Origin: Reyranella sp.
GTDB lineage: Bacteria > Pseudomonadota > Alphaproteobacteria > Reyranellales > Reyranellaceae
Length of the DNA stretch: 14,907 nucleotides
Direction of reading: 5' to 3'
Assembly (NCBI GenBank): GCA_021732965.1
Contig: JAKFVZ010000160.1
Coordinates: forward strand, 1 to 14,907
Below the pieces are notes generated by a model that was not told the origin of the DNA, did not search any database, and saw nothing but the letters and a program-made list of their open reading frames with translations. Position numbers and translations under genes: made by a program. Of the stretch, positions 1 through 7,324 are shown one piece after another. How positions within the stretch are numbered: the first letter of the stretch is position 1; the number at the start of each line of letters is the position of its first letter.

Positions 1-1041
1 ACCATCACCACCACCACCACCACGGCCCGCCCACGCGGCGGACCGTGCTGGCGGCGGTCGCACTGCTGCCGTTCGGTGCGGCCAGCGCCCAGACGGTCGA
101 CGCCGCGCAGCGCATCGCCGACGCCGCCAATCGGTTCCTGATCTCCCTCGACGAGGGCCAGCGCCAGAAGGCGATGATCGCTTTCGACTCGGCCAGTCGC
201 CTAGACTGGCACTACATCCCGCGCAGCCGCCCGGGTCTCGCCCTCGGCGAGATGCTGCAGAACCAGGCCGACGCGGCCCGCGCACTTTTCGCCTCGGTGC
301 TGAACCAGCGCGGCCTCGAACTGCTCGACGGCGTGCGCCTGCTCGAAGGCGTGTTGCGCGAGCAGCAGGGCAGCTTCCGCGACCCCGCCCGCTATTACGT
401 CTCGGTGTTCGGCACGCCCGGCCGCTTCCCCTGGGGCTGGCGCTTCGAAGGCCATCACCTCTCGCTGAACGTGGCCCTGCCCGCTGCCGGCCATGTCGCC
501 GTGACGCCGTTCTTCACCGGCGCCCATCCCGCCACGGTGCGCGACGGCCCCAATCGCGGCTTCCGCCTGCTCGGCGCCTCCGAAGACATTGCCCGCCAGA
601 TCATGGCCGGCCTCAGCGAACAGCAACGACAGGCCGCGACCATCGCCAACCGCTCGTTCGGCGAGATCGTGGCGAGCCCGCAGCGCGAACAGGATCTCGG
701 CAGCCCGAAGGGCTTGTTGCTGGGTGAGATGACCGGCGCGCAACGCACCCTGGTCGAGGCGCTGATGGACCGTTTCCTCGGAACGCTCGCCGCCGATCTT
801 CTGGCCCCAGCAGAAGCAGCGCGTGATGCAGCAGGGTCTCGCGACCTTTCGTTTCGCCTGGGCGGGGTCAGTCACACCAGGCGAGGCGCACTACTTCCGG
901 GTCCACGGCCCCGTGACCCTGATCGAGCACGACAACACGCAGAACGGTGCCAACCACGTCCATGCGGTGTGGCGCGACCTCGCCGCCGATTTCGGCCGCG
1001 ACGCGCTGGCCGATCACTACCGTCAGCAGAAGCACCGCTGA
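1..1041 (+). pseudogene. DUF3500 family secreted protein, 5' partial, with an apparent frameshift
   Basis: The reading frame is open from the left edge, so the true start lies outside the window. The visible N-terminus is seven histidines, then GPPTRR, then a hydrophobic stretch ending AASAQ. That is a Tat- or Sec-like signal peptide, so the protein is probably exported. The body resembles the DUF3500 family (WHYIPRSRPGLALGEM near the start; FAWAGS, HYFRVHGP and EHDNTQNGANHVH near the end), whose function is unknown. The last part (from about 810, ending at the TGA at 1039-1041) is in the next frame relative to the first part. The switch falls at a CCCC run at 805-808. Removing one C gives a continuous LAADLLAQQKQRVMQQ reading. 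It may be a sequencing error or a real loss of function. Without correction the first frame runs into unrelated Arg/Pro-rich sequence to 1124. Family call fairly sure; intactness not. Confidence 0.75.
3..23 (+). repeat. (CAC)n trinucleotide run encoding seven histidines
   Basis: One CAT followed by six CAC codons in the frame of the DUF3500 protein, just before its signal-peptide arginines. The tract may continue to the left of the window. Short trinucleotide tracts like this can change length by slippage without breaking the frame. Confidence 0.8.
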
Positions 1042-1077
1042 GAAAGAATTCGGCCTTTCTATCCCACATCGCCCCCC

Positions 1078-1190
1078 AACCTCATCCAGAGGAGCCGTGC
1101 GCAGCACGGCGTCTCGAAGGATGAGCAACAAGCGCGGTGCGCGTGCCCACCCTTCGAGACGCTCACTGCGTTCGCTCCTCAGGGTGAGGG
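1078..1190. repeat. Two-arm palindromic intergenic repeat (REP-like), possible bidirectional terminator
   Basis: Two copies of a roughly 45-bp unit lie in opposite orientation, at about 1078-1124 and 1146-1190. Both carry the recognisable core CCTCAyCC..GAGGAGC ... GTCTCGAAGG. The left unit has an inner perfect hairpin CCGTGC-GCA-GCACGG (about 1096-1110). Together the arms can fold into a long cruciform. Units of this kind are scattered between genes in many alphaproteobacterial genomes. Here the element lies between the convergent DUF3500 and metallopeptidase genes, where it could end transcription from both sides. The right arm runs into the end of the metallopeptidase gene. Confidence 0.75.
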
Positions 1191-2300
1191 TATAGCTGGG
1201 GCGGCAGGCGTCACGGGCGCAGCCGGCATTGGAGTGGTCGACGCGATACCGCCGTGCACGAGCTTATGGATGAAGCCCAGCTTCTCGATCGCCGGCGGTG
1301 ACAGAACGAAGGGATAGAGGTCGGGCTGGCCCATGGCGCGGTTGAGGCTGTTGAGCGCCAGCGACAAGGGCAGCCAGCTGTCGATCAGCTGGCCGATTTC
1401 GTCGGCGCGGTAGGGATCGAAGTCGACGCTGGCATCCAGCTCCTCGCCCTTGGCCAGACGCGGCTGGGTCGACAGGCCGAAGGCGCGCGCGATCTCCAGC
1501 GTATCGACGATGTGGAGGTAGTGCGCCCAGGTCTCGGCGAAATCCTCCCATGGATGCGAGGTCGCGTACTGGCTGACGAAGTGGTCCTGCCAGTCGGCGG
1601 GTGCGCCGTTGGCATAGTGGTTCTGCAGCGCCTGGCCGTAATCCTGGCTGTCGTCGCCGAAGATCGCGCGGCAGGCGTCGAGCTGGCCGCCGTCGCGCAC
1701 CAGGCGGTCCCAGTAGTAGTGCCCGATCTCGTGCCGGAAATGGCCGATCAGCGTGCGATACGGCTCATGCATGGCGACACGATTCTGTTCGCGGCAGGCA
1801 TCGTCGGCCTCGGCCAGCGCCAGGGTGATCAGCCCGTTGTCGTGGCCGGTCATGACCCTGGGTGCGTTGGGATCCGGAAGCTCTGCCAGGAAGTCGAAGG
1901 CGAGGCCTGCCTCCAGCGATTCGGCCTTGGTCGGCGCCGGCAGCTTGAAGCGCAGCAGGGAATAGAACATCCGGTGCTTGGCGATCTCGATCTTCTGCCA
2001 GTTGGCGAGATTATCGGCGATCGACAGGTCGGGGATCATCCTGTTGTGCCGGCAGGAGAGGCAGAAAGTCTCCGGTGACGTCGACTCCACCAGCCAGTTG
2101 CAGGCCGCATGCCGGGCGTTGGCGCAGAACCGGTAGAGGACGTTCGGCGACGCCAGAGAGCGCCACAGCTCGCCTTCCGGTTCCAGCGCCGAAAGCGTCG
2201 CTGCCTCGGGAACGTAGCCGAGCTTGTGCCCGCATTTCACACAGACATCGTTCTCGAAATAGAGGATCTGCCGGCAGCTCTGGCACTTGAAGAGTTTCAT
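1179..2300 (-). CDS. Zinc-ribbon putative zinc-binding metallopeptidase
   Basis: A 373-residue cytosolic protein with no signal peptide. The N-terminus MKLFKCQSC is typical of this family (zinc-ribbon domain plus Peptidase_Mx-like domain), so I start at the ATG at 2300, although the frame stays open to 2516. Two zinc-ribbon-like cysteine sets are visible: C6/C9/C20/C23 and C59/C67/C80/C83. The predicted catalytic HExxH is HEIGH at residues 190-194, followed by YYWD. A downstream conserved segment (WEDFAETWAHYLH) probably supplies a further ligand or acid. The tail is Pro/Ala-rich (TPMPAAPVTPAAPAIPSP) and its TGA lies within the palindromic repeat arm, so the tail may have been altered by the repeat. 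Substrate unknown. No good Shine-Dalgarno is seen before the start. It is divergent from the ROK gene, sharing a 106-bp gap. Confidence 0.85.
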   Translation of the reverse strand: MKLFKCQSCRQILYFENDVCVKCGHKLGYVPEAATLSALEPEGELWRSLASPNVLYRFCANARHAACNWLVESTSPETFCLSCRHNRMIPDLSIADNLANWQKIEIAKHRMFYSLLRFKLPAPTKAESLEAGLAFDFLAELPDPNAPRVMTGHDNGLITLALAEADDACREQNRVAMHEPYRTLIGHFRHEIGHYYWDRLVRDGGQLDACRAIFGDDSQDYGQALQNHYANGAPADWQDHFVSQYATSHPWEDFAETWAHYLHIVDTLEIARAFGLSTQPRLAKGEELDASVDFDPYRADEIGQLIDSWLPLSLALNSLNRAMGQPDLYPFVLSPPAIEKLGFIHKLVHGGIASTTPMPAAPVTPAAPAIPSP

Positions 2301-2406
2301 GGCCCGCACAACGCCCGAAAGGCAGCCATGTTGCCTTGCCATCGCGCCGCAGGGGGAACTTTGTACCCGTCCCGTCCGTTCAAGGCGCACAAGAGGGAGA
2401 TGCCGC
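2301..2406. promoter_or_regulatory. Divergent intergenic region between the metallopeptidase and ROK genes
   Basis: This 106-bp gap must hold the start signals for two divergent genes. A clear AGGGAGA ribosome binding site (2394-2400) sits 6 bases before the ROK ATG at 2407 and decides that start. I see no convincing -35/-10 pair on either strand. Confidence 0.4.
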
Positions 2407-3495
2407 ATGGGCGTGAAGTCAGAAGCTCGAGACGCGGCCCCCATCGACGAGCCGGCCGCCGCGCCTTCCGGCCTGATCCACGGCGGTCGCGTCCTGCCCG
2501 CCGTCACCGTCGACACCTACAACGAGGAACTGCGCGACGAGGAAGGCTTCGTCGGCGATCGCGCCAGCCGCCGCGCCTTCCAGGCCATTCTGGCCGATTG
2601 GCGAGACCGTCTGAAAGAACGTGGAGAGGATCCGTTCGGCGACGTGCCAATGGAGGAAGTCTCGAAGTCCAAGCTCGACAAATTGCTGTCCAGCGGCGAC
2701 CCGGTGTCAGCGGGCCTCGTCCACACCGTCGTGGAGGAGTTCGCCGGCGAACTGGCGACCGTGATTCGGCGCTTCCTCCGACTGGACACGTGGAAGGACA
2801 CGCAGCGTATCGTCATCGGCGGGGGCATGATCGGCAGCAGGATCGGAGAGCTGGCGATGGGCCGCACCAGCATCATGCTGGCGGCCGACGGCATTAAAAT
2901 CGAGCTCGCGGCGATCCAGAACGATCCCGACGAAGCCGGCCTGATCGGTGCCGTACATCTCGCGCCCAGCTGGGTGATGGCGGGACACGACGCCATCCTC
3001 GCCGTCGACATTGGCGGCACCAACGTCCGCGTCGGCGTCGTCGAACTCAATTCAGGCAAGCGCGGCGAGGTCGAGGAAGCCGACGTGTGGAAGCGCCAGG
3101 TCTGGCGCCACGCCGACGACAAGCCCGGGCGCGACGAGGCGATCGAGAAGATCGGCGCCATGCTCGCCAAGCTGATCGACCGCGCGGGCGAGGAGAAGAT
3201 GAAGCTGGCGCCCTTCATGGGCATCGGATGCCCCGGCCTGATCGACGATCACGGCTTCATCCTGAAGGGCGGCCAGAACCTGCCCGGCAACTGGGAGGGC
3301 AAGTCCTTCAATCTCGCGGCCGCGCTCTCGGCGCACCTGCCCAGGATCGGCGGCCACGACGTCTTCATCCTGATCCACAACGACGCCGTCGTTCAGGGCC
3401 TGAGCGAGGTCCCGAACATGAAGGACGTCGAACACTGGGGCGTCATGACGATCGGCACCGGTCTGGGCAACGCGCGGTTCACGAATCGCGAGTGA
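2407..3495 (+). CDS. ROK family sugar-kinase-like protein with circularly permuted motif order
   Basis: A 362-residue cytosolic protein. ROK proteins are ATP-dependent sugar kinases (glucokinase, fructokinase) or sugar-responsive regulators; no helix-turn-helix is evident here. All main ROK motifs are present but in rotated order. The usual C-terminal motifs come first: IVIGGG at 135-140 and DEAGLIGA at 175-182. The usual N-terminal and central motifs follow: DIGGTNVR (phosphate-binding) at 201-208, GIGCPGLID at 272-280, NLPGNW at 291-296, HNDAVVQGLSE at 324-334 with the likely catalytic Asp326, and GTGLG at 350-354, only 8 residues before the stop. The CxCGxxGCxE zinc motif of many ROK proteins is absent. 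The first 90 residues or so are charged and unassigned. The start at 2407 is backed by a strong ribosome binding site. The substrate cannot be inferred and kinase activity is not proven. Confidence 0.8.
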   Translation: MGVKSEARDAAPIDEPAAAPSGLIHGGRVLPAVTVDTYNEELRDEEGFVGDRASRRAFQAILADWRDRLKERGEDPFGDVPMEEVSKSKLDKLLSSGDPVSAGLVHTVVEEFAGELATVIRRFLRLDTWKDTQRIVIGGGMIGSRIGELAMGRTSIMLAADGIKIELAAIQNDPDEAGLIGAVHLAPSWVMAGHDAILAVDIGGTNVRVGVVELNSGKRGEVEEADVWKRQVWRHADDKPGRDEAIEKIGAMLAKLIDRAGEEKMKLAPFMGIGCPGLIDDHGFILKGGQNLPGNWEGKSFNLAAALSAHLPRIGGHDVFILIHNDAVVQGLSEVPNMKDVEHWGVMTIGTGLGNARFTNRE

Positions 3496-3512
3496 CAAGA
3501 AGGGTCGTCAAA

Positions 3513-3589
3513 GGAGCGCGCCACTCCAGTGGCGCTCATGCTCGGCTCGTCAGCGACAAAGCTTGAGCGCCACTGGAGTGGCGCGCTCC
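3513..3589. terminator. Perfect 26-bp inverted repeat between convergent genes
   Basis: Arms at 3513-3538 and 3564-3589 are exact reverse complements, separated by 25 bases. Each arm is also nearly palindromic by itself (GCGCCACT-CC-AGTGGCGC). The structure is therefore two REP-like palindromes facing each other. It sits 18 bp after the ROK stop and 8 bp before the end of the convergent cysK gene, where it can act as a bidirectional terminator or 3' RNA stabiliser. There is no U-tract, so classical intrinsic termination is uncertain. Confidence 0.65.
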
Positions 3590-3597
3590 GATGAGTT

Positions 3598-4674
3598 CTA
3601 CCCCATTTGATAGCCTGGCGTGGACTTCGAGATGGAGATCTCGGCCTCGTCCATGTCGTCGATGATGCCGTCGAACAGCGGCGTCGTGAGATAGCGTTCG
3701 CCGGTGTCGGGCAGCATGCAGAGGATGACCGAACCGGGCGCCGCCTTCTCCGCCACCTTCAGCGCCACGGCGAAGGTCGAGCCGCCGGAGATGCCGGTGA
3801 AAATGCCTTCCTTCTGCGCCAGCGCCTTCGCGCACTTGATGCCCTCGGGACCGGGGATCGGCACAAGCTCGTCGTAGAACTTGCGGTCGATCGACTCCTG
3901 CAGCACGAGCGGAATGAAGTCCGGCGTCCAGCCCTGGATGGGATGCGGCTCGAACGCGGGATGGCTGACCGCAGGCGAGCAGTCGGCGCCGCGCTCCTGC
4001 GGCTTGCCGCTGCCGACGAGCTGGGCGTTGGCGGGCTCGGTCAGGATGATCTTCGTCTCCGGCCGCTCCTTGCGCAGCACGCGGGCCACGCCAGTCACCG
4101 TGCCGCCGGTGCCGTAGCCGCTCACGAAATAGTCGAGCCGCTGGCCCTGGAAGTCGGCCAGGATCTCGCGCGCCGTCGTGGTCTCATGGATTTCGGCATT
4201 GGCCTCGGTCTCGAACTGGTGGGCGAGGAACCAGCCGTTCGCCTTCGCGAGTTCGACGGCCTTCTGGTACATGCCGAAGCCCTTCTGGGCGCGCGGCGTG
4301 AGCACGACCCTGGCGCCCAGCATGCGCATCAGCTTGCGCCGCTCGATCGAGAAGCTGTCGGCCATGGTGACGACCAGCGGATAGCCCTTCTGGGCGCAGA
4401 CCATGGCGAGGCCGATGCCGGTATTGCCGCTGGTCGCCTCGACCACGGTCTGGCCGGGCTTGAGCGTTCCGATGCGCTCCGCCGCCTCGATGATGTTGAC
4501 GGCGAGACGATCCTTGACCGACCCGCCGGGATTGAAGGCCTCGGCCTTGACATAGATCGTGGCGCCCTTGGGCGCGAGCGCATTGATCCTGATGCAGGGC
4601 GTGTCGCCGATCGTGTCGAGCACGCTGTCGTAAAGCCGACAGCGTCCCTTGGTGGTCCTGACTTTGGCGTCCAT
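3598..4674 (-). CDS. cysK: Cysteine synthase A (O-acetylserine sulfhydrylase)
   Basis: A 358-residue PLP enzyme that makes L-cysteine from O-acetylserine and sulfide in the cytosol, the last step of sulfate assimilation. The N-terminal core YDSVLDTIGDTP is the classic CysK opening. The PLP lysine is K54 in NPGGSVKDR. The substrate loop TSGNTG is at 81-86, the PLP phosphate-binding GTGGT at 188-192, and a SGGS motif lies near 295. The protein is somewhat longer than typical CysK (about 310-320): about 13 extra residues precede the core, and there is an insertion after about residue 215 (GSGKPQERGADCSP). A cystathionine beta-synthase-like or O-phosphoserine-using role is possible but less likely. 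The ATG at 4674 has a GGGAGAG-type ribosome binding site. No other sulfur genes are adjacent, so it is probably monocistronic. Confidence 0.9.
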   Translation of the reverse strand: MDAKVRTTKGRCRLYDSVLDTIGDTPCIRINALAPKGATIYVKAEAFNPGGSVKDRLAVNIIEAAERIGTLKPGQTVVEATSGNTGIGLAMVCAQKGYPLVVTMADSFSIERRKLMRMLGARVVLTPRAQKGFGMYQKAVELAKANGWFLAHQFETEANAEIHETTTAREILADFQGQRLDYFVSGYGTGGTVTGVARVLRKERPETKIILTEPANAQLVGSGKPQERGADCSPAVSHPAFEPHPIQGWTPDFIPLVLQESIDRKFYDELVPIPGPEGIKCAKALAQKEGIFTGISGGSTFAVALKVAEKAAPGSVILCMLPDTGERYLTTPLFDGIIDDMDEAEISISKSTPGYQMG

Positions 4675-4829
4675 CCCCGTCTCTCCCTGGTTGCCCCCGA
4701 ATTCTAGGCCGGGCGGGTGGTTCGCGATACCCGGTCCATACGCAATCCGTATCGACCTCGTGTACTTCGCGCATCCAACGATAGACTAGTCTTGCTCCCG
4801 GCGGCGTCCGGCCGTCCGGGAGATCCACA
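4675..4829. promoter_or_regulatory. Divergent intergenic region between cysK and DUF2252, with small inverted repeats
   Basis: A 155-bp gap between divergent genes. It holds ATACG-CAATC-CGTAT (4738-4752), partly nested in CGATAC (4725-4730) ... GTATCG (4749-4754), and a perfect 10-bp palindrome AGACTAGTCT (4783-4792). These could be operators, but I recognise no known regulator site. A GGGAG ribosome binding site at 4818-4822 precedes the TTG start at 4830. No clear promoter boxes are seen. Confidence 0.3.
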
Positions 4830-6296
4830 TTGAACACGCCAGCCGAGCGATCGGAAATCGATCCGCCGTTCCAACGCATGATCTCGGCCTCGGCCGGCGA
4901 GACGCTCGGTCGTTTCACCGCGCCGCGTCAATCCGTGGCCGAACGCAAGGCGGCCGGGAAGAGACTGCGCGAGTCCGTGCCACGCGAGAGCCACGCACAG
5001 TTTCGAGAGAACGCCGACAGGCCCGACCCCATCGCCATCCTCGAGGCGCAGAACCTCAGCCGTGCCCAGAAGCTGGTGCCGGTGCGCTTCGCACGCATGC
5101 TGGCCTCGCCCTTCGCCTTTCTGCGCGGATCGGCGGCCGTGATGGCCTCCGACCTCGCCACCACGCCCAGCACAAGCCTGCAAGTGAACGCCTGCGGGGA
5201 CATGCACGTCTCCAACTTCGGCGTCTTCGGCTCGGCCGAGCGTGACCTGGTATTCGCCATCAACGATTTCGACGAAGTGTTTCCCGGTCCCTGGGAATGG
5301 GACCTCAAGCGCCTGACGGCCAGCGCCGCCGTCGCCGTGCGCTTCATGGGCGGCGACACGCACCAGGCGGCCGAGGCCGCGGCGGAAACCGTGCGCTCCT
5401 ACCGCGAGCGGATGGGGCACTATGCCGAGATGGGCCACCTCGCCACATGGTACGACCGGATCGACGAACACGCCGTGCTGTCGGGCCTGTCGCCCAAGGC
5501 GCGCAAGAATGCCCGCAAGCTGATCGACAAAGCCCGCGGCAAGGGACACCAGCGGGTCCTCGGCAAGCTGGCCGAACTCGTCGGCGGAGAGCACCGCATC
5601 GTCGAGTCCGTTCCTCTGGTGGTGCGCGAGACCCACACCGAGGGCGGGATTCCCATCGAGCAGGCGCTGGACAGGATGCTCAATTCCTATCTGGAATCGC
5701 TGTCCTACGATCGTCGGCGTCTCCTGTCGCGTTACCGGATCGTCGACGTCGCGCGCAAGGTCGTCGGCGTGGGCAGCGTCGGGACCGGCTGCTGGGTCGT
5801 GCTGCTGATGGGCAACGACGGCGACGATCCGCTGTTCCTGCAGGTGAAGCAGGCGCAACCGTCCGTGCTGGCGGCCTACTCCGACTATCGGATGCCCTTC
5901 GAGAACGAGGGCCGCCGTGTCGTGGTGGGCCAGCGCATGATCCAGGGATCGCCCGACATCTTCCTCGGCTGGGGGCAGCTGGACGACCGGCATTTCTACG
6001 TCCGCCAGCTCGCCGACATGAAGGGCGGGATCGAGATGGTCGAAGGAAACACCAAGGGCGTGTCGGGCTTCCTCGAATACTGTGCGTTGTGCGGCTGGGC
6101 GCTGGCGCTGGCCCATGCGAAGTCGGGCGATGCCGCCGCGATCGCCGGCTATTGCGGCAACAGCACCGCCCTCGACGACGCCCTCGCCAAATTTTCGCTC
6201 GCCTATGCGCGCCAGACCGAGCGGGATCACGAGGCGCTCGACAAGGCTCGCCGCAGCGGCCGCATCCGCGTCGCCTCGGAACAACTGACGAAGTAG
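4830..6296 (+). CDS. DUF2252 family protein (kinase-like motifs)
   Basis: A 488-residue protein matching the DUF2252 family, usual length about 400-480. No signal peptide or membrane segment, so cytosolic. Visible motifs: GDMHVSNFG at 123-131 and INDFDE at 144-149, which resemble the catalytic loop and metal-binding Asp of aminoglycoside-phosphotransferase-like kinases (GDxHxxN, then DFD). WDLKR follows at 157-161. Much later comes a glycine-rich VGVGSVGTG at 312-320, with a lysine in FLQVKQA (K340) that resembles a nucleotide-binding lobe. The function is unknown; phosphotransferase activity is an inference. The start is the TTG at 4830, supported by GGGAG 7 bases upstream; an ATG at 4878 is an alternative. 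The HAD gene starts 26 bp after its stop on the same strand, so the two are probably cotranscribed. Confidence 0.85.
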   Translation: MNTPAERSEIDPPFQRMISASAGETLGRFTAPRQSVAERKAAGKRLRESVPRESHAQFRENADRPDPIAILEAQNLSRAQKLVPVRFARMLASPFAFLRGSAAVMASDLATTPSTSLQVNACGDMHVSNFGVFGSAERDLVFAINDFDEVFPGPWEWDLKRLTASAAVAVRFMGGDTHQAAEAAAETVRSYRERMGHYAEMGHLATWYDRIDEHAVLSGLSPKARKNARKLIDKARGKGHQRVLGKLAELVGGEHRIVESVPLVVRETHTEGGIPIEQALDRMLNSYLESLSYDRRRLLSRYRIVDVARKVVGVGSVGTGCWVVLLMGNDGDDPLFLQVKQAQPSVLAAYSDYRMPFENEGRRVVVGQRMIQGSPDIFLGWGQLDDRHFYVRQLADMKGGIEMVEGNTKGVSGFLEYCALCGWALALAHAKSGDAAAIAGYCGNSTALDDALAKFSLAYARQTERDHEALDKARRSGRIRVASEQLTK

Positions 6297-6322
6297 GATA
6301 ACGGAAACCTCGGGGGCCTTCG

Positions 6323-7324
6323 ATGAGACGCCGGACGCTACTGACGGGGGTCGTCGCGACGGGCCTTGCCGCGGCGACGAACCCGGGATTCGCGCAGGGT
6401 GACCTCCTGCCCTCGTGGAACGACGGACCGACGAAACGCGCGATCCTCGACTTCATCGCGCGCACGACACAGGCCGGCGGGCGCGACTGGGTGCCGGTTC
6501 CCGAGCGCATCGCCTGCTTCGACAATGACGGCACCTTGTGGACCGAGCAGCCGGTCTATTTCCAGGTGGCGTTCGCGCTGGACCGCGTGAAGGCGCTGGC
6601 GGCGCGTCATCCCGAATGGCGCACGCAGGAGCCGTTCCGATCGGTGCTGACGGACGACCGGGCCGCGCTGGCCGCCCTCGGCGTCAACGCGATGATCGAG
6701 GTCATCGCGGCCACTCATGCCGGCATGACGACCGAGGACTTCACGAAGACGGTTCTGGATTGGCTCGCGACGGCACGTCATCCGCGCTTCCGGCGGCCCT
6801 ATACCGATCTGGTCTATCAGCCGATGCTCGAGCTGCTGGCGCTGCTGCGTGCCCACCAGTTCAAGACCTTCATCGTTTCCGGCGGGGGCCTCGAGTTCAT
6901 GCGGCCCTGGACGGAGCGCATCTACGGCATCCCGCCGGAACAGGTGGTCGGCTCGTCCGGTGTCACGAAGTTCGAACTGAGGCCAGACGGCGTGCCCGTC
7001 CTGATGAAGGAGGCCAAGGTCGAGTTCATCGACGACGGGCCAGGCAAGCCCGTGGGCATCAACCGGTTCATCGGCCGCCGCCCGGTCCTGGCGTTCGGCA
7101 ACTCCGACGGCGACCAGCAGATGCTGCAATGGACGGCGGCCGGCGGCGGCGCGCGGTTCATGGGCCTGGTGCATCACACCGACGGCGTGCGCGAATACGC
7201 CTACGATCGTCCGTCGCCGGTAGGGCAGCTCGACAAGGCGTGGGACGAGGCGCTGCGTCGCGGCTGGACCATCGTCGACATGAAGAACGACTGGAAGGTG
7301 ATCTATCCGTTCGAACTGAGATGA
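6323..7324 (+). CDS. Exported HAD-superfamily phosphatase-like hydrolase
   Basis: A 333-residue protein. The N-terminus MRRRTLLTGVVATG followed by a hydrophobic run and GFAQ is a Tat-type signal peptide, so a folded periplasmic enzyme is likely. HAD motifs: FDNDGT at 66-71 (nucleophile D67, acid D69), VSGGG at 185-189 (motif II), and GNSDGD at 259-264 (motif IV acidic pair). The lysine of motif III probably lies among the residues between 210 and 240. It resembles phosphoserine-phosphatase-type HAD proteins; the substrate is not predictable. It lies 26 bp downstream of the DUF2252 gene, suggesting one transcript. Its last 22 bp overlap the end of the convergent membrane-protein gene. Confidence 0.85.
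   Translation: MRRRTLLTGVVATGLAAATNPGFAQGDLLPSWNDGPTKRAILDFIARTTQAGGRDWVPVPERIACFDNDGTLWTEQPVYFQVAFALDRVKALAARHPEWRTQEPFRSVLTDDRAALAALGVNAMIEVIAATHAGMTTEDFTKTVLDWLATARHPRFRRPYTDLVYQPMLELLALLRAHQFKTFIVSGGGLEFMRPWTERIYGIPPEQVVGSSGVTKFELRPDGVPVLMKEAKVEFIDDGPGKPVGINRFIGRRPVLAFGNSDGDQQMLQWTAAGGGARFMGLVHHTDGVREYAYDRPSPVGQLDKAWDEALRRGWTIVDMKNDWKVIYPFELR

Noticed and set aside
3..23. Vector-derived His tag
   Set aside because: The histidine run continues into a plausible natural signal peptide and DUF3500 protein, and no vector sequence, cloning linker or protease site follows.
2301..2516. 72-residue N-terminal extension of the metallopeptidase
   Set aside because: It would cross the intergenic gap and the start of the ROK gene. 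The family normally begins at the MKLF..C zinc ribbon.
3607..4707. 366-codon open frame on the plus strand
   Set aside because: Mirror of cysK; Arg/Asp/Leu-rich shadow with no motifs.
4704..6284. 526-codon open frame on the minus strand
   Set aside because: Antisense to the DUF2252 gene, whose motifs are clear. The product has no recognisable domain, and long antisense frames are expected in high-GC coding sequence.
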